Source of the DNA: Blautia wexlerae
GTDB taxonomy: Bacteria > Bacillota > Clostridia > Lachnospirales > Lachnospiraceae
Direction of reading: 5' to 3'
Length of the DNA stretch: 64,000 nt
NCBI RefSeq assembly: GCF_013300825.1
Contig: NZ_JAAIMY010000002.1
Location: 62,001-126,000 of the forward strand
Under the pieces are notes generated by a model. That model ran no database searches and was not told where the DNA came from. It saw only the letters and a program-made list of their open reading frames with translations. Of the stretch, positions 17,516 to 26,125 are shown piece after piece (within the stretch, counting starts at the first letter, position 1; each line of letters begins with the position of its first letter). The translations under genes and the position numbers were made by a program.

Positions 17516-17887
17516 ATGAAAAGCACATTTGAAAAAATGGGTGGAACCTACACACTTGGCGCAGACGGAATTTACTATCCGAATCTTGTCAGTACAGATG
17601 AAGAACCGCATTATGGGAAATATGGAATGATGCGGAAAACATATCTGAAAGAGCATCGTCTGGCAATGTATTCACTGTATATGTTGGAAGACAGACTGGT
17701 GGAACATCTGAATCTTGTGGACGATGAAGCACAGGAGAGAATGGATATTCTGGTACGTCAGATGATGGAGCAGCAGGGCATTACGGAAGAATTGAAAGCT
17801 CGTGATCAGATGGAATGGGTCAGAGCGGTAAACAATATCCGGAATGCTGCAGAAGAGATTGTGTTAAAAGAATTAGTGTATATTTAA
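17516..17887 (+). CDS. tnpV: TnpV-family transposon protein
   Basis: 123 residues with ribosome site AAGGAGGAA. MKSTFEKMGGTYTLGADGIYYPNL and the helical remainder match the TnpV family (first named in the Tn4451 group of serine-recombinase elements); its function is not known. It begins 31 bp after the extended rlmD and so is part of the same inserted DNA. A small hairpin follows. Confidence 0.8.
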   Translation: MKSTFEKMGGTYTLGADGIYYPNLVSTDEEPHYGKYGMMRKTYLKEHRLAMYSLYMLEDRLVEHLNLVDDEAQERMDILVRQMMEQQGITEELKARDQMEWVRAVNNIRNAAEEIVLKELVYI

Positions 17888-17894
17888 GGTAATG

Positions 17895-17917
17895 GAAAGC
17901 TCCTTCGGGAGCTTTTC
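17895..17917 (+). terminator. Hairpin terminator after tnpV
   Basis: GAAAGCTCC TTCG GGAGCTTTTC, a UUCG-type tetraloop stem with a short T stretch in the 3' arm. It starts 8 bp after the tnpV stop. Confidence 0.65.
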
Positions 17918-18032
17918 GCTGTTTGGAAGAGATTATATAGAAAATGGGTTAAGAAGATGGTATTATTAAAGCAACGGGATTTTTTTATTATAGTATCTAA
18001 AATGTTTTATTCATTACAAGGAAATGGAATTG

Positions 18033-18110
18033 ATGAATGCCATTAAACTTCCTAATAGAAATAGAATCGTTCGATATTCTGAATTGGAAAATTTGATAAG
18101 TACAGATTAG
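18033..18110 (+). CDS. Short open frame (25 residues), possible leader or remnant
   Basis: MNAIKLPNRNRIVRYSELENLISTD reads from ATG 18033, preceded at 18017-18023 by CAAGGAA. It lies 38 bp before the large NTPase gene. The sequence looks like a protein tail rather than random DNA, but I do not recognise it. It may be a remnant of a deleted gene. Confidence 0.25.
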   Translation: MNAIKLPNRNRIVRYSELENLISTD

Positions 18111-18148
18111 AGCACGTGTAGATGTAATAAGAGAACGAAAGGAAAAAT

Positions 18149-21100
18149 ATGGGAAAAAGCACAAAGAAGAAAAACAAAAAGATTACAGCTCCAAAAGCAA
18201 ATATTCAGGAATTAAGTATTTCTAGGGATGGCGGACAAATTGCACTCAGGGGGTATTCATATCAATTTTTGTATTCGTGTTATTTAATTCTTTCGTCATC
18301 AAATCCAAGCAATTTTTTCCAGCTTGAGGGGATTGAAGATATTGATTGTATCATGCAGAAAAATGGTAGTAATGATATTACTCATATACAGTTGAAATAT
18401 TCTGTCAACAAACAGGATGCCAGCTTTTTAACTGATGTGCTCAAAAATTTTCTTGAAGCATATTTGCTGGATCAAAATAGATTTTTTAAGCTTGTTTACG
18501 ATTTCCCTGTTGCAAAAGGCCATCTAAGTAAGATATTTGCATCTAAGTTAGACGAAAAATCACGCACCCATTGGGCTGGCGTGATTTCAAATATCAAGAA
18601 AAACAATCCTTCTTGGAATTGGTCTGTTTATGATTTCGATAAATTTATTTCACATCTGTCATTTGAGAAGATTGAAAAATCTATACTTGCTACTGAAATT
18701 GAAAAAACCTTAATTAGAATTTATGAGATTAACACAGACAATGTTTCATTATTTGCAAATAGCATAAAAATTCTTTGCTTTGAAAAAATGGAGCAGCGGG
18801 CCTATGTGACAAAAGCAGAATTAGATTCCAAAATCCAATCTGTCAAAATAGATATCAGTAAGGGTCCTCAAAATCCAGCTCATAGTTGGATTCGTAAACT
18901 GGACTACTCTAAGCCTAGCATTGATGAAGGGTGTAGTTTTTACGAAGGGAAAAAAGCAACACCAGCAGATATAGTAAGTGGGTTTCCAATCAAACGACCG
19001 AGTTTAGAAAAAGATGTTATTAATTCTATTTGCGAAAACATGGTTACTGTAATTAAAGCTTCTAGTGGGCAAGGAAAAACCACGCTGGCTTTGCGGGCAG
19101 CTTATATTCTCCAAAATGAATATATACCATATCAGTTACTATGGTGTGATGAGATAAAAGAAATTGGGAATATTGTCCAATATTTCAAAGCAAGAATTCA
19201 GCTTGGTGAAAAGATTCTTATCTTAATTGACAATCTGGATAACCATCTCAGCAAATGGAATTATCTTGTTCAGCTCTTACAATCCGAATTGCATTGTCAT
19301 TATAAGTTGCTCATCACATCGCGAGAGATGGATTGGTATAATTATAGTGGTGACTTGAGCAATATCCAGTCTTTGAAAGTAATTAAGCCGGTTTTAGAAG
19401 AAAAGGAAGCAATAGAGATATTCAATCTATTCAGAGAGGCTAAGCAACTTCACCCAAGCATAACAAGCTGGCAAAGAGCATGGAATAAGATTGCAGAAAG
19501 GCAACTACTTATAGAGTATGTCTACTTGCTTACTCATGGTGAGATGTTATCAGAAAGAATAGCCTCACAAATATCCGAAATAGGACAATCATCTTCTGGC
19601 AAAGCAAAATGTGAAATCTTACGCAAAGTATGTTTTGCAGATCTTTGCGGAGTCAGGCTTTCTGCTATCAAACTTTCTGCGAGTCAATCAGAAGACTCTG
19701 GCTCGGATTTTGGGGAGCTTTTAAAAGGTATGGAATCGGAGTTCCTTGTGCATGTAAATGAAGAGAGTGGGTATATTGAGGGGCTACATCCCATTCGGTC
19801 AAAGCACGTTGTTAAGAGGCTGCATGAATTCCTGCCAATTGACAATACCGCCATTTCAGTTATGAAAATGGCGGACAAAGCGGACCTATCGATACTGTTT
19901 TCTCATCTGCCGGAGTTTACCCTGAACAAAGAAACGTTTTTCCGCGATGCGGTCGAGAGTCTATGGGATGAAAAAGACCTTTCAAACTATACTTCTGCAA
20001 TACAGGGGCTTTTTTCAGGGAGTGTGATGCAGTATTTCCTTTCTAACCGGGCTGCGTTTGACGATGCAGATGCCCACGGCGGTCTTTTTCTTCTATCGAC
20101 CGAAATGTGCCCCTTTGCTGTATTCGAGGATTTCGGTGTGTCGATGGATACGCTGGACAAAATGCGGGAAACATTTCCGGATAATAAGAATATAGAATAT
20201 CTTTGCCGATTACGGGAGCGTATTCCCACCTGCTGTTTGCAGGAAACGTATGTCTATATTTTCTGCGATTGTTTATATAGGAAAATGCGCACCTTTCGTT
20301 TTGACGGAATAAAGGACATCACGTCCTATACCTCCATTTCTGAGTGGATCTATAACATCAATCCAGAGTGGAATGTATCGGCCGGATTTTCTCTGGACGA
20401 TCTTTGGAGCAAGCCAGAAAAATTGACGCTGGAGTGCGTTTCTACGCTGATGTATCTCTCCTACTGCGGGAACAGAGAGAAATATATGGAATTTGTGGAA
20501 CGAAATCTTAAGAGTATTCTTACGTACCTTAAGCAGTGGACCAGATCACATAGGGTATTTATTGATTCCGAAAAAAAAGCGATTCACATTGAATATATCC
20601 TTCGATTGCACAATATTAAAACGGGAAATGAGCAGAGCGTCTCAAGGCTGAAATTCCTTTGTAAAGCCTTGCCTATTTTTGATTTGTATTGCGCGGATGC
20701 TCTCAAGCCGACAGTTGATTTGCTCTCGGCTTATCCTGTTCCCGACGATGCACATAAAGAAATGCCCATTAAAAATATTGTAATCATGTTCCATCAGAAT
20801 CTTACGTCGCTATGGAACAAGACCATTATGAGCAATTACGAATTTGATACCGCGACAGAATGGTTAAATTACTGGTTTGATGTGAGAGAACATATATGTT
20901 TGCTTGCAGATAAGTGCTGTGCCTGTATTTACAAACTCCTTGGCGGAAAACCATTAGGGAGTTTGGCCGGGGAGGTAGATCAACTTCGTGAAGAATTTGC
21001 CCTAATTACTACTGGTGAAAAGCGATATCCTAAAGAAGATCGTCCTTTTGAAGAAAAAGCTACAGTGCCCGAGAGGTTAGGAAAAATAAAGAGTAAATAC

Positions 21101-22096
21101 TTTCAAAGCATACAAAACTTTATGAATCAGTTTGCAGGGTTCCTCATTAAGAATGAACAAAAACAAAGATTGGCTATGGTTAACCTCACAATAGCTCAAA
21201 GTGCTCTTGTGACAATGCAGAATTACTTTGCAGACATTGCAATTGATTTTAGCTTTCAGGAAAGACAGTTGACTCTTTGTGTTATGGAAACACAAAACAT
21301 AGAGCGACTAATAATGTGCTGTAGCTACTACCAGACACATTCGCCAAATAAGTATTTTAATAAATATCAAATTAGCAATTGGTATGACGGGCATTGTCGG
21401 GATGAGAGAAAGATAGTAGAAGACGGATTGTCGGAATTAGAATCAAAGTATTCGATTCATTTTCCTGATCAGATTTACACCATTGACATGTTGAGCTATT
21501 ATCCCATCATAGTTGGTAATTTTGATATGGCATCGGAAAGCAATTTAACCGAATGGCTTCTGGGCTGTATCGCATTTGCTGATGCTCCCTTTGATTACCT
21601 AGTCATATTATCTGCAAACGAGTCCAAAGAAATAGATTCTACTGCTTTACAGTTCCCTCGACGGATGCTCGTTGACGTCAAGAAGGCAATCGAATCAGAA
21701 AATCATTCATTGCTTGATAAACTGGTGCCTCCATATCCTGTGAATGTGACAGCACAAATGCTTGACTGCTTTAGTGAAAAATATGATTTGCCTGAAAAAA
21801 AAGTTACCGATGTCGATGAACTTCCAATAGGATATATTGCAGAAGAACTATGGATATATTCTAAATCTGTGGAGTTGTTGACGGAACCAGAAGATGCGTG
21901 TTATCTTGCAGCTCAAACGCAAGATATTCAGCTCAACATTACGGAAATGCTTTGTTTATTGAAGAACAAGCTTCCGGTCAAAGATGTCGATTGGTTAATA
22001 GAAATTTGTGATAACGTATTTTCAGGAGAAAAATTTGATGACATTATGTTCAATAATGTTATTGAACATTTCATACAGAAAAAGATTGAACAGTAA
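18149..22096 (+). CDS. Nuclease-STAND NTPase fusion (DUF4297/Cap4-like), probable anti-phage effector
   Basis: 1315 residues, ATG after GAAAGGA. N-terminal domain (about 25-230): GGQIALRGYSYQFLYSCYLIL, then E60, D64/D66 and the Q81-L-K83 pair in THIQLKYS. This is the PD-(D/E)xK-type arrangement of DUF4297/Cap4 dsDNA nucleases. P-loop NTPase domain: SSGQGKTTLAL (K310), Walker B KILILIDNLDNH (D361), and LLITSRE like the STAND sensor strand. The remaining 850 residues have no motif I know and probably form a helical sensor. This order (nuclease, STAND, long C-terminal sensor) is that of Avs-type antiviral NTPases, in which sensed phage protein triggers oligomers that degrade DNA. No partner gene is visible. 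Base composition is uneven within the gene (see findings). Confidence 0.75.
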   Translation: MGKSTKKKNKKITAPKANIQELSISRDGGQIALRGYSYQFLYSCYLILSSSNPSNFFQLEGIEDIDCIMQKNGSNDITHIQLKYSVNKQDASFLTDVLKNFLEAYLLDQNRFFKLVYDFPVAKGHLSKIFASKLDEKSRTHWAGVISNIKKNNPSWNWSVYDFDKFISHLSFEKIEKSILATEIEKTLIRIYEINTDNVSLFANSIKILCFEKMEQRAYVTKAELDSKIQSVKIDISKGPQNPAHSWIRKLDYSKPSIDEGCSFYEGKKATPADIVSGFPIKRPSLEKDVINSICENMVTVIKASSGQGKTTLALRAAYILQNEYIPYQLLWCDEIKEIGNIVQYFKARIQLGEKILILIDNLDNHLSKWNYLVQLLQSELHCHYKLLITSREMDWYNYSGDLSNIQSLKVIKPVLEEKEAIEIFNLFREAKQLHPSITSWQRAWNKIAERQLLIEYVYLLTHGEMLSERIASQISEIGQSSSGKAKCEILRKVCFADLCGVRLSAIKLSASQSEDSGSDFGELLKGMESEFLVHVNEESGYIEGLHPIRSKHVVKRLHEFLPIDNTAISVMKMADKADLSILFSHLPEFTLNKETFFRDAVESLWDEKDLSNYTSAIQGLFSGSVMQYFLSNRAAFDDADAHGGLFLLSTEMCPFAVFEDFGVSMDTLDKMRETFPDNKNIEYLCRLRERIPTCCLQETYVYIFCDCLYRKMRTFRFDGIKDITSYTSISEWIYNINPEWNVSAGFSLDDLWSKPEKLTLECVSTLMYLSYCGNREKYMEFVERNLKSILTYLKQWTRSHRVFIDSEKKAIHIEYILRLHNIKTGNEQSVSRLKFLCKALPIFDLYCADALKPTVDLLSAYPVPDDAHKEMPIKNIVIMFHQNLTSLWNKTIMSNYEFDTATEWLNYWFDVREHICLLADKCCACIYKLLGGKPLGSLAGEVDQLREEFALITTGEKRYPKEDRPFEEKATVPERLGKIKSKYFQSIQNFMNQFAGFLIKNEQKQRLAMVNLTIAQSALVTMQNYFADIAIDFSFQERQLTLCVMETQNIERLIMCCSYYQTHSPNKYFNKYQISNWYDGHCRDERKIVEDGLSELESKYSIHFPDQIYTIDMLSYYPIIVGNFDMASESNLTEWLLGCIAFADAPFDYLVILSANESKEIDSTALQFPRRMLVDVKKAIESENHSLLDKLVPPYPVNVTAQMLDCFSEKYDLPEKKVTDVDELPIGYIAEELWIYSKSVELLTEPEDACYLAAQTQDIQLNITEMLCLLKNKLPVKDVDWLIEICDNVFSGEKFDDIMFNNVIEHFIQKKIEQ

Positions 22097-22260
22097 AATC
22101 GTTGTAGCTTGATTGTTTTAGCAGACAGTGTCTATTTAATCGAAGAAAAAGAATGTTGATAGTATAGGCATTGAAAATGCTAGACTATGACTTAGATTTC
22201 AAATAAAAGTAAATAGTTGGAATATTAAAATAATAATGTGTGAATATTATTCATTGTCTC

Positions 22261-22278
22261 GGCACCATTTATGGTGCC
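22261..22278 (-). terminator. Hairpin downstream of the relaxase gene
   Basis: GGCACCAT TT ATGGTGCC, a perfect 8-bp stem, 20 bp beyond the relaxase stop on the minus strand. No long T run follows, so it may be a weak terminator. The remainder of 22097-22260 is AT-rich with no gene. Confidence 0.5.
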
Positions 22279-22297
22279 AGGACAATACTTTAGATGA

Positions 22298-24007
22298 TTA
22301 CAATTCCATATCATGTGACCTTTTCTTAGTCCGAGCAGACTGATTTCGCCGCATTTCCTGTTCTCTCTGATATTTAAGTTCCCATGCACGATGGGAGAAA
22401 ACATCAGGGTCTTCCACATTGAGATAATCCACCTCATCGGCTGCAATATCACGACGGTGATAGTCATAATACTTACCAAAAGTACCTTTGAGCTGCTCGA
22501 TCAGCTTATCCCGGAAATCAGGACGTATCTGGATTCTGGTATCCAGTAACTCGGTATATTGTTCTGGTTCAGGATGAAATTTTTCTTCCCGGAAAGCGGC
22601 GGCATCTTTTTCAAGCTGTTTTTTGAGCGAGATGTCCTGAGAATCTAGGATATCAAGATTGTTATTCATTTGGTCATATTTCTTGGATAGATTCGTCATA
22701 TCTTTATCGGTAGAGCATTGTGCCTGGAAGATTAGCTGCTCTTTCCTTGATTTCAGTTCTTCAATTTCTTCGGTAACAGTGGTAAGCTGCTGATTCAATT
22801 TTATATGCTGGATGGGATTCAAAATACTGGTTTTCTCTTTTTTCACATTCAGTTCTTTCCGCTCTGTAACTTTAGCTTTGAGTTTCTTTTTAACGGTGTT
22901 GTATTTATTCAGTATTGGATTAAAATGATTCATCCAGTCATGGATCACTTCTTTTTGCATCTCATTGTGGAGCAAATGATATTGTGTAAAAATCATGTGA
23001 TTTCGGATTGCTTCCAAGGTTTCTGCAATTATTGGAATAGACTTTTCTACAGCTTCAGCCAGTTTTGCTACTTTTGCTTTTAATTCTCGGAGCATTTTGT
23101 TATCCGCACGAATCTGACGGTTGATTTCACAGCGGTCTGCTATCATGCCTTTCTTTTCCATATTCTGGGCAATGTAGCCTTCATGGATGGTTGGCTGTTC
23201 GGTGATTCCCTGAGCTGCAAAGCTGCGGTGATCAATGGCGGCATTTATCTGATTACGTGCAAGCATTTTATTTACGGCATCTGCCCAGTTTGCTCTCCAG
23301 ATATGGAGTTGTTCATCACTGTTCCATTGTTCGGAAATAGGATTCTGTCTGCCATATCGGCTGCTCTTGGGGTGTTTATCAATCCGTTCATATCCTTTTT
23401 CCTGTGCGGCAGAGGAAGTCAGATATTCTTTCTTTTTCCCAACTTTATAGCGATATTGCTTTTCCCATCCCTGTTTCTGAGCAGTTTTAAATTCAGAAGC
23501 AGTAAATCCTTTTTCTTCTCCATCTTTGATACAGAGATATTCTTTTTCGGTTTTATACTGCCATGTTCCATTTTCATTTAGTGGTCGGACAGTAAGAAGA
23601 ATGTGTGCATGGGGATTGTGACCATCTGTATCGTGAATGGCAAAATCAGCACACATTCCCATATCTACAAAATTCTTTTGAATAAAATTTTGAAGAAGAG
23701 AAATATTGCTGTCTTTATCCAACTCAACGGGGAGTGCGACAACAAATTCTCTTGCAAGTCGGCTGTCTTTGGTCTTTTCGTTTTCTTCCACAGCATTCCA
23801 GAGTTGTTCCCGGTCATTCCATTCCAATGGAGCCATTGAAGGAAGCATCACCTCCTGATAGATCAGCCCCTGCTTTCTGGTATAGTCATGCTGGATGCCG
23901 TCATAATCATTGTACATGCGGCTACAGCTCATATAAGCAGAAGCAGCAACAGCAGACCGACCGGAACCACGGCTGACGACTTTGGCTTGCATATGATAAA
24001 TTGCCAT
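22298..24007 (-). CDS. mobL: MobA/MobL (MobQ) relaxase
   Basis: 569 residues from ATG 24007, 5 bp after a GGAGGTG ribosome site; a longer frame to 24088 runs through the oriT region and is unlikely. MAIYHMQAKVVSRGSGRSAVAASAYMS is the MobA/L N-terminus with the catalytic tyrosine region, and HNPHAHILLTVRPL is the three-histidine HUH metal motif. The C-terminal half is coiled coil without a recognised primase domain. The protein nicks oriT and pilots single-stranded DNA in mobilization by a helper conjugative element. The predicted oriT lies directly upstream (24085-24130). No coupling protein or type IV secretion gene is present, so the element is mobilizable, not self-transmissible. Confidence 0.9.
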   Translation of the reverse strand: MAIYHMQAKVVSRGSGRSAVAASAYMSCSRMYNDYDGIQHDYTRKQGLIYQEVMLPSMAPLEWNDREQLWNAVEENEKTKDSRLAREFVVALPVELDKDSNISLLQNFIQKNFVDMGMCADFAIHDTDGHNPHAHILLTVRPLNENGTWQYKTEKEYLCIKDGEEKGFTASEFKTAQKQGWEKQYRYKVGKKKEYLTSSAAQEKGYERIDKHPKSSRYGRQNPISEQWNSDEQLHIWRANWADAVNKMLARNQINAAIDHRSFAAQGITEQPTIHEGYIAQNMEKKGMIADRCEINRQIRADNKMLRELKAKVAKLAEAVEKSIPIIAETLEAIRNHMIFTQYHLLHNEMQKEVIHDWMNHFNPILNKYNTVKKKLKAKVTERKELNVKKEKTSILNPIQHIKLNQQLTTVTEEIEELKSRKEQLIFQAQCSTDKDMTNLSKKYDQMNNNLDILDSQDISLKKQLEKDAAAFREEKFHPEPEQYTELLDTRIQIRPDFRDKLIEQLKGTFGKYYDYHRRDIAADEVDYLNVEDPDVFSHRAWELKYQREQEMRRNQSARTKKRSHDMEL

Positions 24008-24084
24008 ATCTGGCACCTCCTTTCGATGTTGCCTGCAACAGCGGATAAAGCCCTCGGCAGAGCGCACGAGCCCCGAAGGGGATA

Positions 24085-24130
24085 CCACTGCCTGATTTAT
24101 CAGGTGGTGAGTAAGTGCGCCCTTCGGGAG
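24085..24130. other. Predicted origin of transfer (oriT), IncQ/MobQ-like
   Basis: The core TAAGTGCGCCCT at 24112-24123 matches the conserved nic region of IncQ/RSF1010-type oriTs. It is preceded, as usual, by an inverted repeat (CCTGA TTTA TCAGG at 24091-24104, with outer CCA/TGG). It lies between the relaxase and the DUF3847 gene. Two further small palindromes (CCCCGAAGGGG at 24071-24081 and CCTTCGGG at 24121-24128) flank it. Confidence 0.75.
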
Positions 24131-24144
24131 TAGAACTTGTGCGT

Positions 24145-24366
24145 TTACATTCCCCGTAACCGGATCATCAGCTCCCGTTTTAGGGAATCTAAATCCATTT
24201 CTTTAATATGGGGAACAATACTTTCCAGAATTGCTCCTTCCTGGACTAATCGGTGTGTTCTGGCATCACGCTCTTTTTTCCGATTTCTTGCTTCAGCTTC
24301 TTCCTGACGGTGCTTTGCCTGTAAAAGTGCCTTTTCTTCTGGTGTTATTGTCCTTTTATCTGCCAT
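24145..24366 (-). CDS. DUF3847 family protein
   Basis: 73 residues from ATG 24366 with GGAGGTG upstream, almost the same leader sequence as the relaxase gene. MADKRTITPEEKALLQAKHRQEEAEARNRKKERDARTHRLVQEG is a highly charged helix typical of DUF3847, found beside MobA/L relaxases in Firmicute mobilizable elements. It may be an accessory mobilization or regulatory protein. The gap 24367-24536 upstream has no clear feature. Confidence 0.7.
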   Translation of the reverse strand: MADKRTITPEEKALLQAKHRQEEAEARNRKKERDARTHRLVQEGAILESIVPHIKEMDLDSLKRELMIRLRGM

Positions 24367-24536
24367 ATCTGGCACCTCCTTTTTATGCCCGTATCCGGGC
24401 AATTTTGGTTTCAAAATCTTCTGGTCTAGTACTATAGTTTCGGATAACTGACAGTGGCATATTTCTGGTGATGAATATGAAAAGAAAGTAGCACCACTGC
24501 CAGTGAGAAATAACTATTGAGTTATACTCCGTTGTT

Positions 24537-25394
24537 TCAATTCTGGTTCAAATCAGGATTGCTTAGCAGGATTTTCTTCGCCTCTTTCAAATTGGCGGAA
24601 GCGTTGTCCTGACGGATATTCCGGTTATTGATACGGACAGGAATACATCTCTCTAGAATGCGGTCATAAATTCGTTTGTGTGCGATATCAGCGGCGTTAT
24701 TCAGCTCTGATAAAGTGAGATTGGTCGTTATGATCAGGGGCTTTTTACTGCGGTAACGGCTGTCAATCACATTGAATACCTGTTCCAGTGCAAAGTCAGA
24801 GTTCCGCTCAATTCCGAGATCATCAATAATCAGAAGACTGTAGCGGTTTAAGCTGTTGATGAACTGGTTTCTGTCTTCAAAATGCATTCCGGTAAGGGTA
24901 TTCAGAATCCGGGAAAAGTTGGTCATCAGTACAGGAACGCCTTTTTCCAGAAGGGCATTGGCAATGCAGCCTGCAAAAAAAGATTTTCCAGTACCTACAT
25001 CACCCCAGATGAGAAATCCGGAAGCGTTTGCTTTCATCTCTTCCCAGTTACTTACATAATTGTGTGCCAGTTTTATTTCCGGATTGATGCCGTTATCCCT
25101 GGCAAAAGTGTAGTCATAGAGTGCTTTGTCCTGTAAGCCGCTGGTTTTAAGATGCTCTATTTCCATTTGTTTTTCATGAAGTTTTCTCTGGGCCTCTTCC
25201 TGCTCAAAGATTTCCTGCTGGCATTTACAGCGGATGGAAGGAATAAGAACCTTTCCCTGTAATTCATGCCGGCATTGTCTTGGCGTATTGCATTTGGAAC
25301 AGTAGATCAGGTGGTCTGTTTCGTTAAAATATTCATCAGGCTGAATCTCTCTGTTTGGTGTTATAGCGGTTGCTTTTTCTGTAAATCTTGTCAT
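24537..25394 (-). CDS. DnaC/IstB-like ATP-binding protein (helicase loader)
   Basis: 285 residues. A zinc-ribbon-like N-terminus (CSKCNTPRQCRHE ... RCKCQQE, about 31-60) precedes an AAA+ domain with Walker A WGDVGTGKSFFAG, Walker B LLIIDDLGIER and sensor TTNLTLSEL. It matches the DnaC/DnaI group that loads the replicative helicase. The start overlaps the repA stop by 4 bp, and the pair is a plasmid-type replication module. Confidence 0.85.
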   Translation of the reverse strand: MTRFTEKATAITPNREIQPDEYFNETDHLIYCSKCNTPRQCRHELQGKVLIPSIRCKCQQEIFEQEEAQRKLHEKQMEIEHLKTSGLQDKALYDYTFARDNGINPEIKLAHNYVSNWEEMKANASGFLIWGDVGTGKSFFAGCIANALLEKGVPVLMTNFSRILNTLTGMHFEDRNQFINSLNRYSLLIIDDLGIERNSDFALEQVFNVIDSRYRSKKPLIITTNLTLSELNNAADIAHKRIYDRILERCIPVRINNRNIRQDNASANLKEAKKILLSNPDLNQN

Positions 25395-26107
25395 AGTGTT
25401 TCGTATTCCTCACTTTCGTAATTCCTTTGCCGGGAAGCAGGATGATCCTGTCTTGCCCAACTGATGATGGTAGCTGCATGGTTCTGATATTGCTTTCCGG
25501 TAGAAGCCATATAACCGGATAAGCGTTCAATATAATCCTTCCAGTCAGGGATTGTCTGCCGGATATCTTCAAGCTCTTTTTCTGACAGAAAAACATTTTG
25601 AAATTTTCCATAGGGTGAGAGTGGCTCCTTACTCCCTCTTTTTTCTAAATTGTTCTTTTTTATCTCTTTCTTATTACCAGACAGTTTTCTGTCTGTATCA
25701 GGGAAAGAATCCTGTCTGTCAATAGGACAGTTTTCTGTCTGTCTTAGGGAAAGAAATCTGTCTGTATAGTGGATGGTTTCTTTTGGGAGTTTTACATAAA
25801 TCCGATTGGGCTGTCCGGGTCCCTGCCGTTTTCGGAAGATAAGCTCCTGTTTTTCCAGTACTGCCAGAGCAGTTTTAACCGTCATCTGGCTTTTATGGAG
25901 AACTTCTGCCAGTGCTTCAATTGTAAAGTAAATGAACACATGACCATTGATATCTGACCAGCCCTCATTTTTCTGGGAAAGCCTTGCCCGGTCGAGCAGG
26001 ATAATATAAAGCATTTTGGCAGTTTCGTTTATTTCCATGTCCAGAAGAAAACGGGGAAACATCATATAAGATGGCAGGTTGGTGTCTGCTGTCAGAAAGT
26101 CCGTCAT
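25391..26107 (-). CDS. repA: Replication initiator protein A (RepA_N type)
   Basis: 238 residues. The N-terminal domain (about 1-115; LPSYMMFPRFLLDMEINETAKMLYIILLDRARLS ... SQMTVKTALAVLEKQELIFRKRQGPGQPNRIYV) is the winged-helix RepA_N initiator fold. The middle is poorly conserved and encoded over four iteron-like CTGTCTGT repeats (25689-25765), as expected because RepA_N plasmids carry their origin inside the rep gene. The C-terminal 60 residues (EDIRQTIPDWKDYIERLSGYMASTGK) match the usual end of these proteins. It implies that the element replicates as a plasmid at least after excision. Confidence 0.85.
   Translation of the reverse strand: MTDFLTADTNLPSYMMFPRFLLDMEINETAKMLYIILLDRARLSQKNEGWSDINGHVFIYFTIEALAEVLHKSQMTVKTALAVLEKQELIFRKRQGPGQPNRIYVKLPKETIHYTDRFLSLRQTENCPIDRQDSFPDTDRKLSGNKKEIKKNNLEKRGSKEPLSPYGKFQNVFLSEKELEDIRQTIPDWKDYIERLSGYMASTGKQYQNHAATIISWARQDHPASRQRNYESEEYETL
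25680..25765. repeat. Iterons within repA: probable replication origin
   Basis: CTGTCTGT occurs four times, at 25689, 25712, 25735 and 25758, an exact 23-bp period (about two helical turns). Copies 1-2 and 3-4 form a larger 46-bp direct repeat with the shared segment AGGGAAAGAA. The period is not a multiple of three, so the repeat is conserved as DNA, not protein. Confidence 0.75.
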
Positions 26108-26125
26108 GTGTTCACCTCCAATCAG

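Noticed and set aside
22211-22222. AAATAGTTGGAA repeated at 35983-35994 as attachment repeats
   Set aside because: 12 bp in AT-rich DNA can occur by chance, and a boundary there would leave the recombinase outside the element.
25680-25765. CRISPR array
   Set aside because: The repeated unit is only 8 bp at 23-bp spacing and lies inside repA; no spacers or cas genes are present in the window.
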